A stretch of 64,000 bases of DNA. Source: Punica granatum (lineage: Eukaryota > Streptophyta > Magnoliopsida > Myrtales > Lythraceae). Shown here piece after piece: positions 34,829 to 48,708 of the stretch. Position 1 is the first letter of the stretch. The number at the start of each line of letters is the position of its first letter. The position numbers and the translations under genes were made by a program. The stretch spans positions 5,394,001 through 5,458,000 of the forward strand of contig NC_045132.1 of NCBI RefSeq assembly GCF_007655135.1, written 5' to 3'. Under the pieces are notes generated by a model. It ran no database searches and was not told the origin of the DNA. It worked only from the letters and a program-made list of their open reading frames with translations.

Positions 34829-35710
34829 ACCAAAATCAATTTGGACATAATCGAATTGTAACTAGTTGATACTCGCGTGTTTTGCTATAATTTTTTGTCA
34901 TAAAAAAATTAGATAGTTAAGAAATATTACAATATAGGCATGAGCATGAATATAACAACGCCACTAAAACTACATATTTTATCAAATGTACATAATACAA
35001 ATATCATGAATGGTAAAAAATAGAAACCATGACCATGACAAATAAACACATAAAATAATCTTATGGAAATAAAATAAATTATTTATTAAAAATTAGTAAA
35101 TATGTAATATATATACGAAGAGCGGACAATATCACATAGAGTTTATAAATATAGAGAAAATTACTGTGACCAGTAAAAGATAATGTATAAAATAAACTTT
35201 CTTATATCCTATTTATCGGATATTTAGCATGTTGAACTAGACAAATCATATATCTCAAGAAATTTTTTCAATTATCAAGAAATATTTTTACACACAAAGG
35301 ATACAAATAAATATACGAAATATGTTGAATATAATTCAAATGAAATATTGTAAGAGTTCATTTAACCATAATTGAAAAGCCAATCGATGTGGAGCTGAGG
35401 GGTTGTGATTTGACTTACGTGGCACCATTGCATAGGCTTGTCGAATTTTATATATTATAATAATTAGATTGATATATAAAAACTGAACAATGCTTATAAG
35501 ACACCGTCTTTTAAAACCCTTAATTTCTTTTGAACTATTCGAAGAATTTAATTTTTAATTGGAAGATTAGTGTGTTTGACTTTTCAATTCCGGTTAAATG
35601 AATTTTTTATGCACAGCTGCATTACATGCATTATGCACAGGATCATCTCCTGGAATCGCACAATTATCTTTGAACCTTCCTCTTGTCTTGTAACTTGGAA
35701 ACCTGGTTGT

Positions 35711-36472
35711 CTAGGTGGAATTACTCTTGCTCTTGTCACTTGCATACTTCATTTTTAACTCGCAGGGACTCTGAAATCTTCTCCCCTTTTGTGAATGTGA
35801 CTGCTCATCAGTGTGCTCCTGTCCATCATGTGCTCTGCTTCTATCGAACTCCGCTAGTCTAGGTTCAGTGGAATTTAAAAATTCTTCAAAATCAGCTTCC
35901 ACGTTAAAATCAAACAATTCTGGTCCCATTTTGTAGGTACTATCCTCTGCACTACCATCATCATCATCATCACGATTACTAGAATCGGCTTCAGGAGGTT
36001 CCTCCCCTTCCGTAGCTTCATCTTGTTGCCCAGCCTCAGCCTCAGCCTCATGTAATTCAACTTCATGTTGCCTCTGAAGTTCCATAGCCTCATCTTCAGT
36101 TGCAGGTGCGGGTTCATCTACTACAGCATGGTCAAAGGACAAATGGACCTCATTTACATCTTGTGCCACACTCACCAGAAATCTTGCATCATCATCGTTC
36201 TTTAACTCCTCCATGGACACCTTAAAGTCAGAAAATATTGGATTTTTAAAGTAACAAGTTGTTGGTTTGGTGCTATAATTCTCACCCGATAATTCTTCTA
36301 TCCTAGCAGCTGTCATGGTATCAAGATCCACATTTTTCTTCAACTCTTCAACAACACCTACATATCGCAAATTAGGATCTCTAACGAACTTTCCCCCGTG
36401 ATGGAGCGCCAAATCAACTTTCTTCCAAATGCATGACCTGTCAAAAACCCAAAAATAAGAAAATCCTAACAT
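35711..36472 (-). pseudogene. N-terminal part of a MuDR-type transposase (PB1-like domain)
   Basis: One open exon of about 250 codons follows a tttgacag acceptor near 36440. It opens with VDLALHHGGKFVRDPNLRYVG, followed by an acidic VEELKKNVDLDTM and later FSDFKVSMEEL and EVHLSFDH. This is the PB1-like domain found at the start of plant MULE (mudrA-type) transposases. A long acidic Glu/Asp-rich linker follows and the frame ends after about 250 residues. The zinc-finger, catalytic DDE and SWIM parts are all missing, so the gene is truncated. It sits on the same strand as, and downstream of, a MULE-type TIR at 36890-37131, which would be its 5' end. Confidence 0.6.
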
Positions 36473-36675
36473 CTAGCAGCTTTCATTTCATCGAAATGCA
36501 AAATAGAACCAGCCATACTCATTAAACTCAATAAATAAGCACAAATCATCGTTGTCACAACAAAAAAAACCCTCCTTTGCCATTTCCACATCATGTAACA
36601 CGCTTCTTCACTAAGATAGAGAGCGAGAGATAGGAAATACCAGGGATTATTCCACATTCTGTCACGGGCAGACAT
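36466..36675 (-). CDS. Possible upstream exon of the truncated transposase
   Basis: A 69-codon ATG frame (MSARDRMWNNPWYF) lies directly upstream of the PB1-like exon on the same strand. It may be a real 5' exon or an unrelated open frame; I see no domain. Confidence 0.25.
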   Translation of the reverse strand: MSARDRMWNNPWYFLSLALYLSEEACYMMWKWQRRVFFVVTTMICAYLLSLMSMAGSILHFDEMKAARC

Positions 36676-36889
36676 GATGACGAGAGGGATTGGAACAACC
36701 CCTAGAACTTGATCGCGTGGAGTTGCATCGAAGGACCTTCTCCTTTGGCTCTCCCTTCAATTTGAAAAACAGAGAGACACAAACAGACAGTTTTCTCGCC
36801 TTCAACAGGAGGCGAGGGGTTTTATATGGTGGCGGGAAAAAAATAAAATAAGGAAAAATAAGGGGCCAAAACGACTAACTTGACATAAT

Positions 36890-37131
36890 ACGGTTTTTCC
36901 GTTAACCTCTAGCGGTTTTGTATACGGGAGGATATTTTTGATGTAATCATATCATTTGGGGACTACTTTCAAAAGTCAAGGACCAAATTGGTCTCTCAGT
37001 GATCAAGTAGATAAGTTACGGGACCTAATTGATACACGGCATTTCCAATTGACGTAAAAAATAGGCGAAGGACCAAATTTACGTAAAGTCAATATCTTAT
37101 GGACGAAATAGTTATTTTACTCTTTGAAATC
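36890..37131. repeat. MULE-type terminal arm, unpaired
   Basis: Contains gaccaaattgg, gacctaattgat and ggaccaaatttacg words, ending ttattttactc. It resembles the long TIR arms at 7495-8397. No inverted partner was found on the other side of the transposase fragment. Confidence 0.4.
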
Positions 37132-37456
37132 ATAATAATATATTTTTTTTAATCATGATATTTAGAAGTCCAATTGAGTTCTGAATAATCCAGTCGAGCC
37201 ATATCCGCCCACGAAGGGCTAAAACTCTTATAGTATAGATTTTTTACATTCATAAATATTTTTATTCGAAATCTTATTTAAGTGGAATAAGCGCCGAACT
37301 GAATCCATTAAACCCATCAAAGGAAGCTGGGAGTGAAGATCTCACAGTCGCTACGTGGCACTGTCCCATTGGCTATTCTGCAGAAAACACACAAAAGCGC
37401 GTCTTAGACCATTTTCGCTCTTCTTCTTCTTCTTCTCCTCTTGCATCTTCATCAGC

Positions 37457-37464
37457 TATAATAA
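37457..37464 (+). promoter_or_regulatory. Possible TATA box for GMD
   Basis: tataataa lies 105-112 bp upstream of the GMD start. A reverse CCAAT word (attgg) is at about 37369-37373. Confidence 0.35.
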
Positions 37465-37498
37465 GCTGCCCCGAAGTCCGCCATTGATTAACCCCTTT

Positions 37499-37499
<1 letters not shown>

Positions 37500-37531
<32 letters not shown>
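37500..37531. repeat. (CT)n tract in the GMD leader
   Basis: About fifteen CT units, 40-70 bp upstream of the GMD ATG. CT-rich leaders are common near plant transcription starts. Confidence 0.85.
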
Positions 37532-37532
<1 letters not shown>

Positions 37533-37568
37533 ATAGGGACATCACCGACACCCGGGAGATCACTGACA

Positions 37569-39616
<2,048 letters not shown>

Positions 39617-41222
39617 TGGTTCTTTCCGTTCTAAGTTAAGCTTTTGGTTTGTTCGTTCTTTCAGGGCCTAGGCCAGGGTAAGTTGGGTGGGCGATCGATT
39701 TTATTATAGTTTCCGTGAGATGAGTATAGCTTGCCAGGGAATATGCTGGGATTATCGGGTATTGTTTGCTGGTGTTAGTCCTTGGTCTTGTGTTATCTGT
39801 TTCGTTTGATTTTACTGTAACAAATTCCAATTCATTCAATTTCAGTCATAAGAATATAAGAGATGATCCAATCTGTTCCTCACTTCGTTTGATTAACGGA
39901 CAGTTCTTTATTTATTTGTTGGGAATTGGAAAAGAAAATGTTGGAATATTATGGTGGCATTTAGTAACGGAGCAGAGTTTGATTTTACTTAATTCTATTG
40001 GATGAAGGCAATACTTAATTTCATTGGACGAAGATAAAAATAGTTGAAAAAATTTGTTATTAAAAAATTAGTTGTAATAATGATTAAGAAAAAGTATATG
40101 AGATAATTTATTATTAAAATGAAGAAAAAGATTTTAAAAAAGGTAATAATTATGTTATTGAATTGAGGGAAAAGTAAATTAGCCTTAAATGAAGTATGAC
40201 TTTAACTCCATTGCATAAGAAAACTCCATTGTTGGCGATCACTTTCAAATCTATTTTAATGTTTCAATTGTTGCAAAAATAGGCTTATAACATGTAATTT
40301 TTGCTATTATGTGATTATTGATTTTAGTCGACTTTTACTCTCTTTTTTTGGCATTTTAATGGCTTAAAATTGCATTAATCTAATGAAAATGTGAAAAACT
40401 ATTAATATTTTTTGTAATTTGAAAAAAATAAATTTCCATTGTATCTAATACAGAGTATCATGTTGATCACTGTCTAATTGAATTTTTCGGAAAGGTCTTT
40501 AAAGATGTTTGCGGCCTCAATAGAAAGAAGGAAAAAAAAAAAGGCCGTAAATGTTAGATGCGAACCATTATAAACTTTAAAGACATTGAATTTGAAAAAT
40601 ATGAATCAAGAAAAGCAAAAGAAAAAGCATTGCCGATAGTCCTGTTTTATCAAACATTTAAAACGTTACAACTCGAGATAGATTTATGGGTGAAAAAAGA
40701 GATCAGTTTGAAACTGACTGCAATCTTTGTGTCTTTTTGCACAATTAAGGGATTAACCCTTCATAAAACTATATTTAAGATGAAAATTGTGCTATGTTTA
40801 TTCTTTAAAAAAAAAAAAGGGAAACCGCAGTGTGAAGGAAATTATTTTTGGGGGCATGGTCCTTTTGGTATGAAATATGTTTAATTGCAGACTTGAATAG
40901 GGAATGAGTACTCCCAGTGGAACCACAAAGATGTTCAACCCTCATCAACTGTAAGACCTACTTAATTACGAGTTTGGTACGATACAAAATCAAACAAACA
41001 TTTAATTAACCGACATGAGAACCATAATCTTATATATCAGACCCGCCTTGCTGGGTGAAAGAATCAAACATTCAAACAATAACATGAGAGGTTTGGCTTT
41101 TATCCAACAGAAGCTCTCCTGGCCTAACTATACAGACAATAGTCCATACACCAGAACTCAAAGAATTTAAAGTTCTATCTACGACCCCCCAAAAAAAAAG
41201 AAAAAAGTGGAAGTCATTCAAG
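39617..41222. other. Intergenic between GMD and the BORCS5-like gene
   Basis: Holds the GMD 3' UTR and a partial member of a dispersed MITE family at about 39990-40190. A 108-codon frame (40558-40884) has no recognised domain. Confidence 0.4.
39990..40190 (+). mobile_element. MITE family M1, partial copy
   Basis: Shares ttattaaaaaattag, gattaagaaaaagtat and tgttattgaattgagg words with the copies at 49255, 49787, 54240 and 62205 (reverse). One end is not clear. Confidence 0.45.
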
Positions 41223-43991
41223 TCAATCTTGTTTGGGCTCCGAGGAAGGTGAATTCCTATCATGAACTCTCTGAACTGAACGGGCATTATGACTCATCTC
41301 CAAGTTGGCTGCAAACGGAGTTATTGATGAACGGAGAGATTCGGGACCTTCCGAGGCTATTCTCTTGCACAAAGCATCACAATTACTAATAACTTCTGTC
41401 AGCCGCCCTTTGAGTTCCCCGATCTCAACCTGCAATGCATGAACTGTACACATTTGTGAAGGACAGAACACAGAACGATGAAGCTCTGCGACTGAAACTC
41501 ATTGAAGTGTGTTTTATTAATGGTCAGGTTAAGACCTTTTCATCAAAAGGATCATGAAAATCAAGCTGCTGTCAAGAGAGTCAGATTGTTACTGCAAGAA
41601 CCTCTACCCTTCCTTTCAGAACCACTGTGCTGCAAAATAAACAGTATCCTGCCCTACAATCTCCTAACGTTGCCTCGGTCATCAAGAATACTACAACATG
41701 GAGAATCATCGCACAGTATCTATACTGAGGCAGAAAAGAGGGTGTGTATTGAAATTGCAGATGACATCTTCACATGGTTAATAAACTAGTCACAAGGGCT
41801 TCATGGTACTTTTTTGCTAAGGTTGTCAATTCATGTCAGAGATCATACATGATTAATCAATTGGCCCAAGGTTAGATTTTTCTATACATTACATAATCAA
41901 AACTGACGTCCATGATAAAAGGGAAGGAGAGGAGAAAGGAAAAAAAAAAAAGTGGAAGAGTTTGAAGCTTCATTGTCAAGCTCTAGTTGGCTGAAGAATT
42001 GAAGATGTGAGTTGATTGTTACATTTACCCTCCTAATATTGCTGTTTCAAGTTCTAACTTCCTAAATAAAATGTTCTGTCTATAGTACAGTTCAAATTTG
42101 TTCAGTTAAAATTGTGTATTGATTATTGACTACCGGAAAAGGCAGCAATTCTTCATGTGCTAGCCCTCATAAATTTCAAATTGTCTGTGCCATAAAACAA
42201 TTTGAACTTGCGACATGCTTGCATTTTAAAAGATGACCCAAACATTCAGACCAAAAACAGCAAGTAGAATTAACCGACCAATTATGTAAAGATATGTTCT
42301 ACCTCCTGATAAATGTTGTGAAGTAGTCTTCATCGTTGATACCGAGTAATTAAACCGTTGGAGAAGTTTGACGGACAATGCATCTGCAAGTTCTATCTTG
42401 TTTTCAATATCTTCCTGCAGATTGCAAACAATCTAGGTCAAACATTTCAGCTTCCTGGTCCAGCAATATACCAAAAACCATCTGATATAGACGCATCTTA
42501 TAATGGGAGGAACCTCACAAGCAATTGAAAAATCTGCAGAAAACACAAACACAAGATATCCTTGTAGCATCTCCTTCCATGACCAAGGCCATAGTGTAAC
42601 GACTTTGTGTAGTTTAAGAGGCAATTGCTGGTCAAAAAGTCAGATTAAACATTAATAGCACAGTGTTCTAGACAGTCAAACCTGTTTCTTACTGATCTTT
42701 TGTGCCTTGTCCTCCTGCCAATCTCGGTACATAGAAAATAGCTCCAACAACACCTTTGGGTTGACAGTACCTAAATTACCGTTAATACAAATTTCTGGTT
42801 AGGCGGTTAGACCTTCACCATCGGCAGATGCCATATAACAAACAAAAGATGTTGTTTGGAGAAAAACTCCAAAATAAATAGATTCTTATGGAGCTACCGG
42901 GGGAACCACAACCAAGGAAGCATAACGTAGAAAAATTTGCCCATGAGGCTATAGAAGCATACACTTTCACCCTTGAAGGGGAAAGGTGACACAACATGGG
43001 AAACACATGTGGAAACTACTTCACTTTCTCCCCCGATTCATCTAAAATTGTCTAAGCAACAGATGGAAAAAGAACTGCAGGGAGGCAACTTTCCAAACTG
43101 TAAAAAATGTAGCCAATTTGGTGTTTTTGCTGACGAATCCCTCAGTTTCTTAACCAAGTTGATTGATTCACATACACATACCTAAAAGATATACCGGATC
43201 ATTCTCCAATATGCCCATCCAACTCTCAGGTGCCATAAATTACCTTCTTCTTTTTTTTCCCCGTGGAGTAGTGGTGGAAGAAAGTTACGGGCATGAGTGA
43301 TATATTCAAGCCTTATTATTCAAACACCATAGCCTTCGCTATAACTCGACTTCATATATAAACACACAAACATAATTTCTATTTCTACCCATTTAAAAAG
43401 CCTTGGTTGTATTTCAATTGACAGCTAACTGGGGATTCCCAACCGATTCAGTAGTATTTCTAGTATCCTAGTTTACAAAGTCAAGTGGGCAATGATCCAA
43501 TTCATATGAGCACAATGAATTCCCAAACTAATAAGATGATACAAAATGCACCAATTCAAAGGGCAAAGAAACAGGAAACTCACTCGGAGCAGAAGAGGAC
43601 GGCTTCCTGACCAAGATGTCGGTCAAGCTACTCTCGGCCGGCGGGGACTTGAGTATCGGTGCCGTCTGCATTCCAACATCAAATCAAATCAGTCATAAAC
43701 AACAGAAAGAACAAACTTTGAAATCAGGCAGTAAAAACAAACCCTAGAAATTTTCACCCACAATTTTGAGGGACCTGAGCTTCTCCAGAACCAGGTCCGC
43801 GCCCTCCAGCCTCTCCGATATGGTGGTGATCTCGTCATCCGGTATCTTCGAGATCAATCAGACGCAGTGTCAATTCGTAATTAGATGATAAGCTTGGGAT
43901 CGAGGAGAGGATTGATTGAGGGAGCAGAGAGCTGGAACGACGGAAATTAAAGAACCTGTGAGCCTGAGATGGTGGACTCTGATGCTCCCAT
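41223..43991 (-). CDS. BORCS5 (myrlysin)-like BLOC-1-related complex subunit
   Basis: Six exons on the minus strand, 43956-43991, 43762-43845, 43584-43665, 42682-42770, 42303-42414 and 41223-41443, join in frame to 207 residues. The N-terminus MGASEST fits an N-myristoylation signal (Gly2, Ser6). Then come DDEITTISERLEG, a proline-containing TAPILKSPP, a long helical or coiled-coil stretch (about residues 70-175) and SEGPESL near the C-terminus. Order, length and the myristoylated start resemble animal BORCS5 (about 196 residues), a BORC subunit that couples lysosomes to Arl8 and kinesin. In plants it would act on endosome or vacuole membranes, by inference only. The assignment rests on architecture rather than an alignment. 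It lies head-to-tail with MED8, about 720 bp away. Confidence 0.6.
43956..43991 (-). other. BORCS5-like gene, coding exon 1
   Basis: Twelve codons carrying the N-terminal Gly that fits a myristoylation signal. Ends tcacag followed by gttctt. This 5' region is duplicated near 48850-49190. Confidence 0.7.
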
Positions 43992-44709
43992 CGGAATACT
44001 TCTGATTCTGAAGCTCGATCCGGCTGATGGTTTGCTTTCGCAGTGCCCGAGGATAGGGGTAGAATGGGATCATTCCCAGTTCACTGGATCGCCATGGAAA
44101 AGCTTCACACTGCTTTCCGTTATCGGTTGGTGTGTGTCAGTGTCACAATGGGAGAAGAGAGGGAGAGAGAGATGACAGAGTCCGACCGTCGGACGGAACG
44201 AACCGGTTAGACAACCCGACCCGGATGGTTGAAATAGGGCGAAAATCCGACCCGTCATTGAGTTGTGATGCGCCCAACAAACTTTCGATGTGATCACCGA
44301 GTCCTACCATTGGTTTTTCCGCGCGAAGATCTCATGGTTGACTTAAACAACTCGGCGTCATGACTAACTTCCAATCTCACATATAAGGGAACGGTACATG
44401 GCGCTCGAAAATGAGTCGATAGTTTGTCAAAGATGCATAAATCCTCTGCTTGCCACAATTGAAACCACTACATTTCTACCAGGCCGATCCACTCTCTCAA
44501 ATTCAATACTATAAAATACACAACGTACCAAGTCCAAGTCCAATTTCGATCAACTTGAGCTGACTAAAACAGCAGAGAATCACATATCTTGACATAAAGA
44601 ATGATCAACTTAATTTGGACTCGCAAAAAATTTCCTGATGCTGCCAGACTCTATTCAGGACCACCAATCTCTCTGTTAATTTTGTTTTTCTCGAAGAAAA
44701 TTGAATGCG
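43992..44709. other. Promoter region of the BORCS5-like gene and 3' flank of MED8
   Basis: On the minus strand a CT-rich leader (about 44120-44175) lies upstream of the ATG. No clear TATA box. The part below 44710 should contain the MED8 3' UTR. Confidence 0.4.
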
Positions 44710-47700
44710 TCACTGTTGATTCTGTGGCCTCTGCTGTGAAAAATTGGGGTGGTGATTCTGGGGATTGTTCTGAAGGGCTACCATATTAGCCTGCAAACTC
44801 TGAGCATTCGGCTGCTGCATATTACCGAATGCACTCTGTGAAGTGCCTTGTTGCTGTATCGGGAGCATACCAGTTGGGTTGGCCCCTCCCATGTTGAACA
44901 CTGCACAGGAAAAATTCACATCACCACAAGAAGAAAGCAATGCATGTAAAAGAAGAATTGAGGAGAAAGTTCGGTAGTAGCTCTTACTTTGGTCGTTGAG
45001 AAGTTGGGATGGGTGAGTCCTCTGTGGATTGGTTCCCGATAATCCAAAATGAAAGCATAAATCAATTCAGAAAATAATAAGGAACGCACTAAAGAAGCCA
45101 TTTTACGTGTATATATATAAGATGCAGAGAGTTGTTCCTGCCCGCCACTGCCCGTCCCCTTTCTTGACGCTGATCTTTCCCTCCCATAAATAAAAGTTAC
45201 AACCCATCTTATTGGGAAAAAAAAAAAAAAGAGCCAAACCTGCATCCTTGACTGCAAAAGAGACTGCGATGGCATTGTCCCTGACATGTTAGGAATCTGA
45301 AGAACATGAAGACAGGAAAACACCAAACTATAAAACCATCCTCTTCTAAAAACATAATGCACAAATTTATCACAAGGCTAAAAGAATGCATTCTGCATCA
45401 TTCAATTAAGGCCTGTATATATTATTTTGAGTTAACGAACTCAGGACAGGTTAATTAGCAGCAATATTCTTAATTGAGGAAATAGAAAATATGTAAGCCA
45501 TCAAAGTTGAAATGAAGGAAAGTGGAAGGCATGTCTTGGACGGACCATCTGCGTGTTTTGCGTAGTCTGAGCTGCATTAAACAATGCACTGTTAGCAGCG
45601 CTGGAGAACTGGCTTAGATGACGGGTCATCGGGTTTCCTTGACCGAGCTGGCTTTGACCGATACCTGAAGCCATCTGCCTTCCCTGAAATTGCTGATGGG
45701 TGCCCAGAGCCTGAGAAAACTGTTGCATCTGGGGCTGTCCATGTAGCTGTCCGACAAAGAAAGGAGCCAAAATTGAGCGTTCGGAGGTAACAACGTTGTC
45801 AGCAAAATCAGCAGTCAACTCTACAACTCATTCAATTAGACCAGAATACATACAGAGTAACAGGTAAAACTAGTAATTATGCAAATTATTAATGATTGAA
45901 ACTTCTGTTGAGCCTGTCCCAGCAAATCATGCAGCTGTGACAGCTGGTTCTGCGCACGAATTTATACAGCATCAAGTGACAAAGATGACTTTTTCCCATC
46001 GATTTAAAAACAACTATTTTCCACATTTGCCCCTCCAAACTTGTGGTCCCATTTGAGTGAGACATTTATCATTACAATATATCTTGGTCTACCATTTATC
46101 ATAGGGGAAAATTTTCGATGTAGAACAGGACATTTATCATTTGCATGCCAGGACATCAATTTGTGGAAGACAAATATAACGGTCTAAAAATATATCTCCT
46201 CTAGCTCAAAAAAGTGCAGATTCAAAATAGAACTACACCTGTCCCAGTCCTGGCATTGCAGATTGCCTGAACTGTTGTTGAGTGAGAAGTTGCTGTGGAT
46301 GCTGTGACAATGGCATCATTTTTGGCCGTTGCTGCTGCTGTTGCTGCTGTAGCAGTTGATGCTGATGATGCTGCTGCTGCTGCTGCTGAGACTGTTGTTG
46401 AGGAGATGGTGTATTCATGTTTGTTCCGGACCTAGGAGAGTTGGCATATGGCAGTGGAGATGCTGTTGTATTGTCGAAGGAAGTCCCGGCAGAAGGAGAA
46501 GCAGCAGACCTTCCCATGAGTTGTGCTCCTGTAGCCTGACTTACCAATGCAAAGTCATCAGCAATCTCAGAACATTTTAGACAGTGAAAGAGCGAGTAGC
46601 TCGAGAAGACAATCCTCATTCAGGCAAGCCACCGATAAAACTAATGAATAACCAGATTATGGAGCAAACAGATTTCATGTTTACTAACCGAGATTTAAGT
46701 ATATGGGACCTTTCGCATAACCAAAGGGATAATCAGGAAGAGAAATAGATAATAGAGTAAATTAAGCTCATAGAAAACCATAAATTCCTCATATTCAAGA
46801 AAACTATAGTTAGGTTGAGTTGGGACCATGAGTACCTGCACTGAATATTGAATAAGATCGAAAAAGCATAGCCGATTATCTCACCTGTAACAAAGCATTC
46901 TGAGCAGTCAAAGTGTTAGATTGGAGAGGGGTATTCCTTTGGTACATACCTGACAAAAAGAGTATCGAAGTTGCTTAGTATCAACCCAGCATGCAGGATT
47001 TCATATTCCTTAGAAAAAGGCAAGGAACGATAGAATTGACACTGAACTATTTTTACCAGAAGCGTCAACCACATTTTGCATGCCATCACCCACATGGAGC
47101 ACATCTACTAGATGCATTGGAAGATCAGGTGTGATCTGTCTTTGATCTCCAGATACTCTTAAACCTTCACATGTATACAGCACATAATGTGAATAAAGTT
47201 CCTTTCTCCACGAACAAGAACCAGCAAGGTCATATTTCAGTGTCGGTGCTGTACTATGTGTTCCGTTCTGTTCAGCTCTAGTTCATCTTTACCAAAAATG
47301 AAGATTTAAAAAGATGAATAATAGAACAGCTCCCCAATTAGTATGCTAACTCCCATCTTATGAAACTAGAACAGCAAAGGATTGATAGATAAAATAACAT
47401 AAAAACATACAGCACATCCTAACGTCGTTACAATCATAGTATGTATTAGAAGTATTTGTCACCCAAGGGACCCTTGAAATATTACATTTTATTCAGTGCA
47501 CGTTTTACAGTGCCCAGCTGGTCCACCTTTCAATTATAGAAAGGTAATCTAGCAACTTCTATATCTTTACAGCAGGACATAATATCTTCTTAAATGGTCT
47601 CATATAATTCTAATCTCATACTTAAGAAATCATCAACGACCGCAATGAGATTTAACAGCTGCAAAAATGATTTACACAAAGTATTGCACTAAGAATGACA

Positions 47701-48708
47701 TATTAATACCTTCTCCATGATTTACAGCAGCTCGAAGTAAATTCTCCTGCTCTTGGATTTTGGCAGCCTGAGCCTTGTCCAAAGTCGGAGTGATAGTGGG
47801 ACCTTGACGAGTACCAAAACCATACGCTTTACGGGTATCAGAAAGCACCTTTTCAGCACTTTCACAGGCAGCTGCAATCATGTCTATTCTAGCCTGCAGG
47901 GACACAGAAGCTCCAGATATGAACGGAGGAAACCGAAGGGTGTCGAATTAAAGATTCTCATCGATTTCAAATCACCTTCAGTTTCTCAATCTGCGAGGCA
48001 ACAGGCAAGTTCTGCAACCCTTGGAGTAACTGCTCTTTCTTTGAGTTGTCATCAATCTCCATCTCAGGCAGTAGCTTCGAGGACAGCATAACCGGAAGAA
48101 CTACAATCGCAAATCCGCAGATTAAAGGTCCAGGCTTACCCGTGTACAAGAATTTGCTTCCTCGGGAGAAAACCAAGTGCGTAATCAACAATGTTCATGG
48201 AATTAAGGGCTTACTCGTGGAATTTTCCGCATTGACATTCTTTGGATGGACGACAAAAGCCTTTGAAACCTTCCTTATCTCATCTACAATGTTGAAAAGC
48301 TCCAGATTTACCATTGAATACTGGCCCAGAATGTCTTGCCTGCATGACCAATGCAATAATATCAATAATCATGTGAACGACGCAATCATAGACACGAATC
48401 CTTTAGATGTTAAAACGCTGGGCGGAATGAGAGAATGAGAGAGAGATGGAGAGGACAGGAGAGGACCATTTAGGCGTGGTGTTGGTGCGAGCATAAGCGT
48501 CAAAGTCTTCGAGAATCCGAGAGATGGCCTTGAAGAGGCTAATGGCGCGTATCTTGACGTGCTCGAGATTCAGCTGCTGCTGCACGGCCGCGTTCAGGGC
48601 CTCCACAGCCGGCTGCTGCGGCGGCTGCTGTGGTGGCGGCTGCTGCTGCTGTTGCAGCTGCGGAGGGTGAGGCTGGCCCTGAGTCACGCCTCCTCCCATG
48701 GCTGCCAT
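44710..48708 (-). CDS. MED8: Mediator of RNA polymerase II transcription subunit 8
   Basis: About twelve coding exons on the minus strand: 48467-48708, 48215-48339, 47976-48100, 47710-47893, 47057-47164, 46885-46949, 46239-46535, about 45893-45949, 45546-45746, 45240-45296, 44988-45021 and 44710-44900. Together they give about 561 residues. MED8 is a head-module Mediator subunit that links regulators to RNA polymerase II; in Arabidopsis it affects flowering and defence. Conserved blocks include LEHVKIRAISLFKAISRI, FDAYARTNTTPKW, ILGQYSMVNLELFNIV, LPVMLSSKLLPEME and RKAYGFGTRQGP. The C-terminal half is Gln-rich, with the longest polyQ/His run at about residues 328-353. The start MAAMGGG is the first ATG before the conserved region; MGGG three codons later is possible. 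Exon 8 lacks a canonical donor. Confidence 0.92.
45893..45949 (-). other. MED8: MED8 exon 8, unusual donor
   Basis: Encodes NQLSQLHDLLGQAQQKFQS after a tgcgcag acceptor. It must end in phase 0 to join the next exon (LHGQPQ), but the base pair after caatca is tt, not gt. Skipping this exon also keeps the frame. Confidence 0.5.
46313..46392 (-). repeat. MED8: CAG-type repeat coding for polyGln in MED8
   Basis: Impure cag/caa (plus strand ctg/ttg) trinucleotides encode a Gln/His run. Likely length-polymorphic. Confidence 0.85.

Larger units (their letters stand above)
34862..37239 (-). mobile_element. Putative Helitron
   Basis: On the minus strand it would begin TCTATACTATAAG directly after an A (37240-37239), the usual plant Helitron 5' start. 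It would end acacgcgagtatcaa-CTAG before a T (34861). Length is 2378 bp. No Rep/helicase is present, but a truncated MULE transposase and MULE-type TIR lie inside. The ends fit the rules, but the 3' hairpin is imperfect and no homologous empty site is available. Confidence 0.4.

Noticed and set aside
36890..37131. Second arm of the element at 7495-8397
   Set aside because: The arms share style words but not a continuous alignment, and they are 29 kb apart. Kept as an unpaired MULE-type arm.
44601..44789. Plus-strand frame near the MED8 3' end
   Set aside because: Overlaps the MED8 last exon in antisense and shows no domain.
46356..46580. Plus-strand Leu/Arg-rich frame opposite the MED8 polyQ exon
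   Set aside because: It is the complement of CAG repeats and has no independent support.
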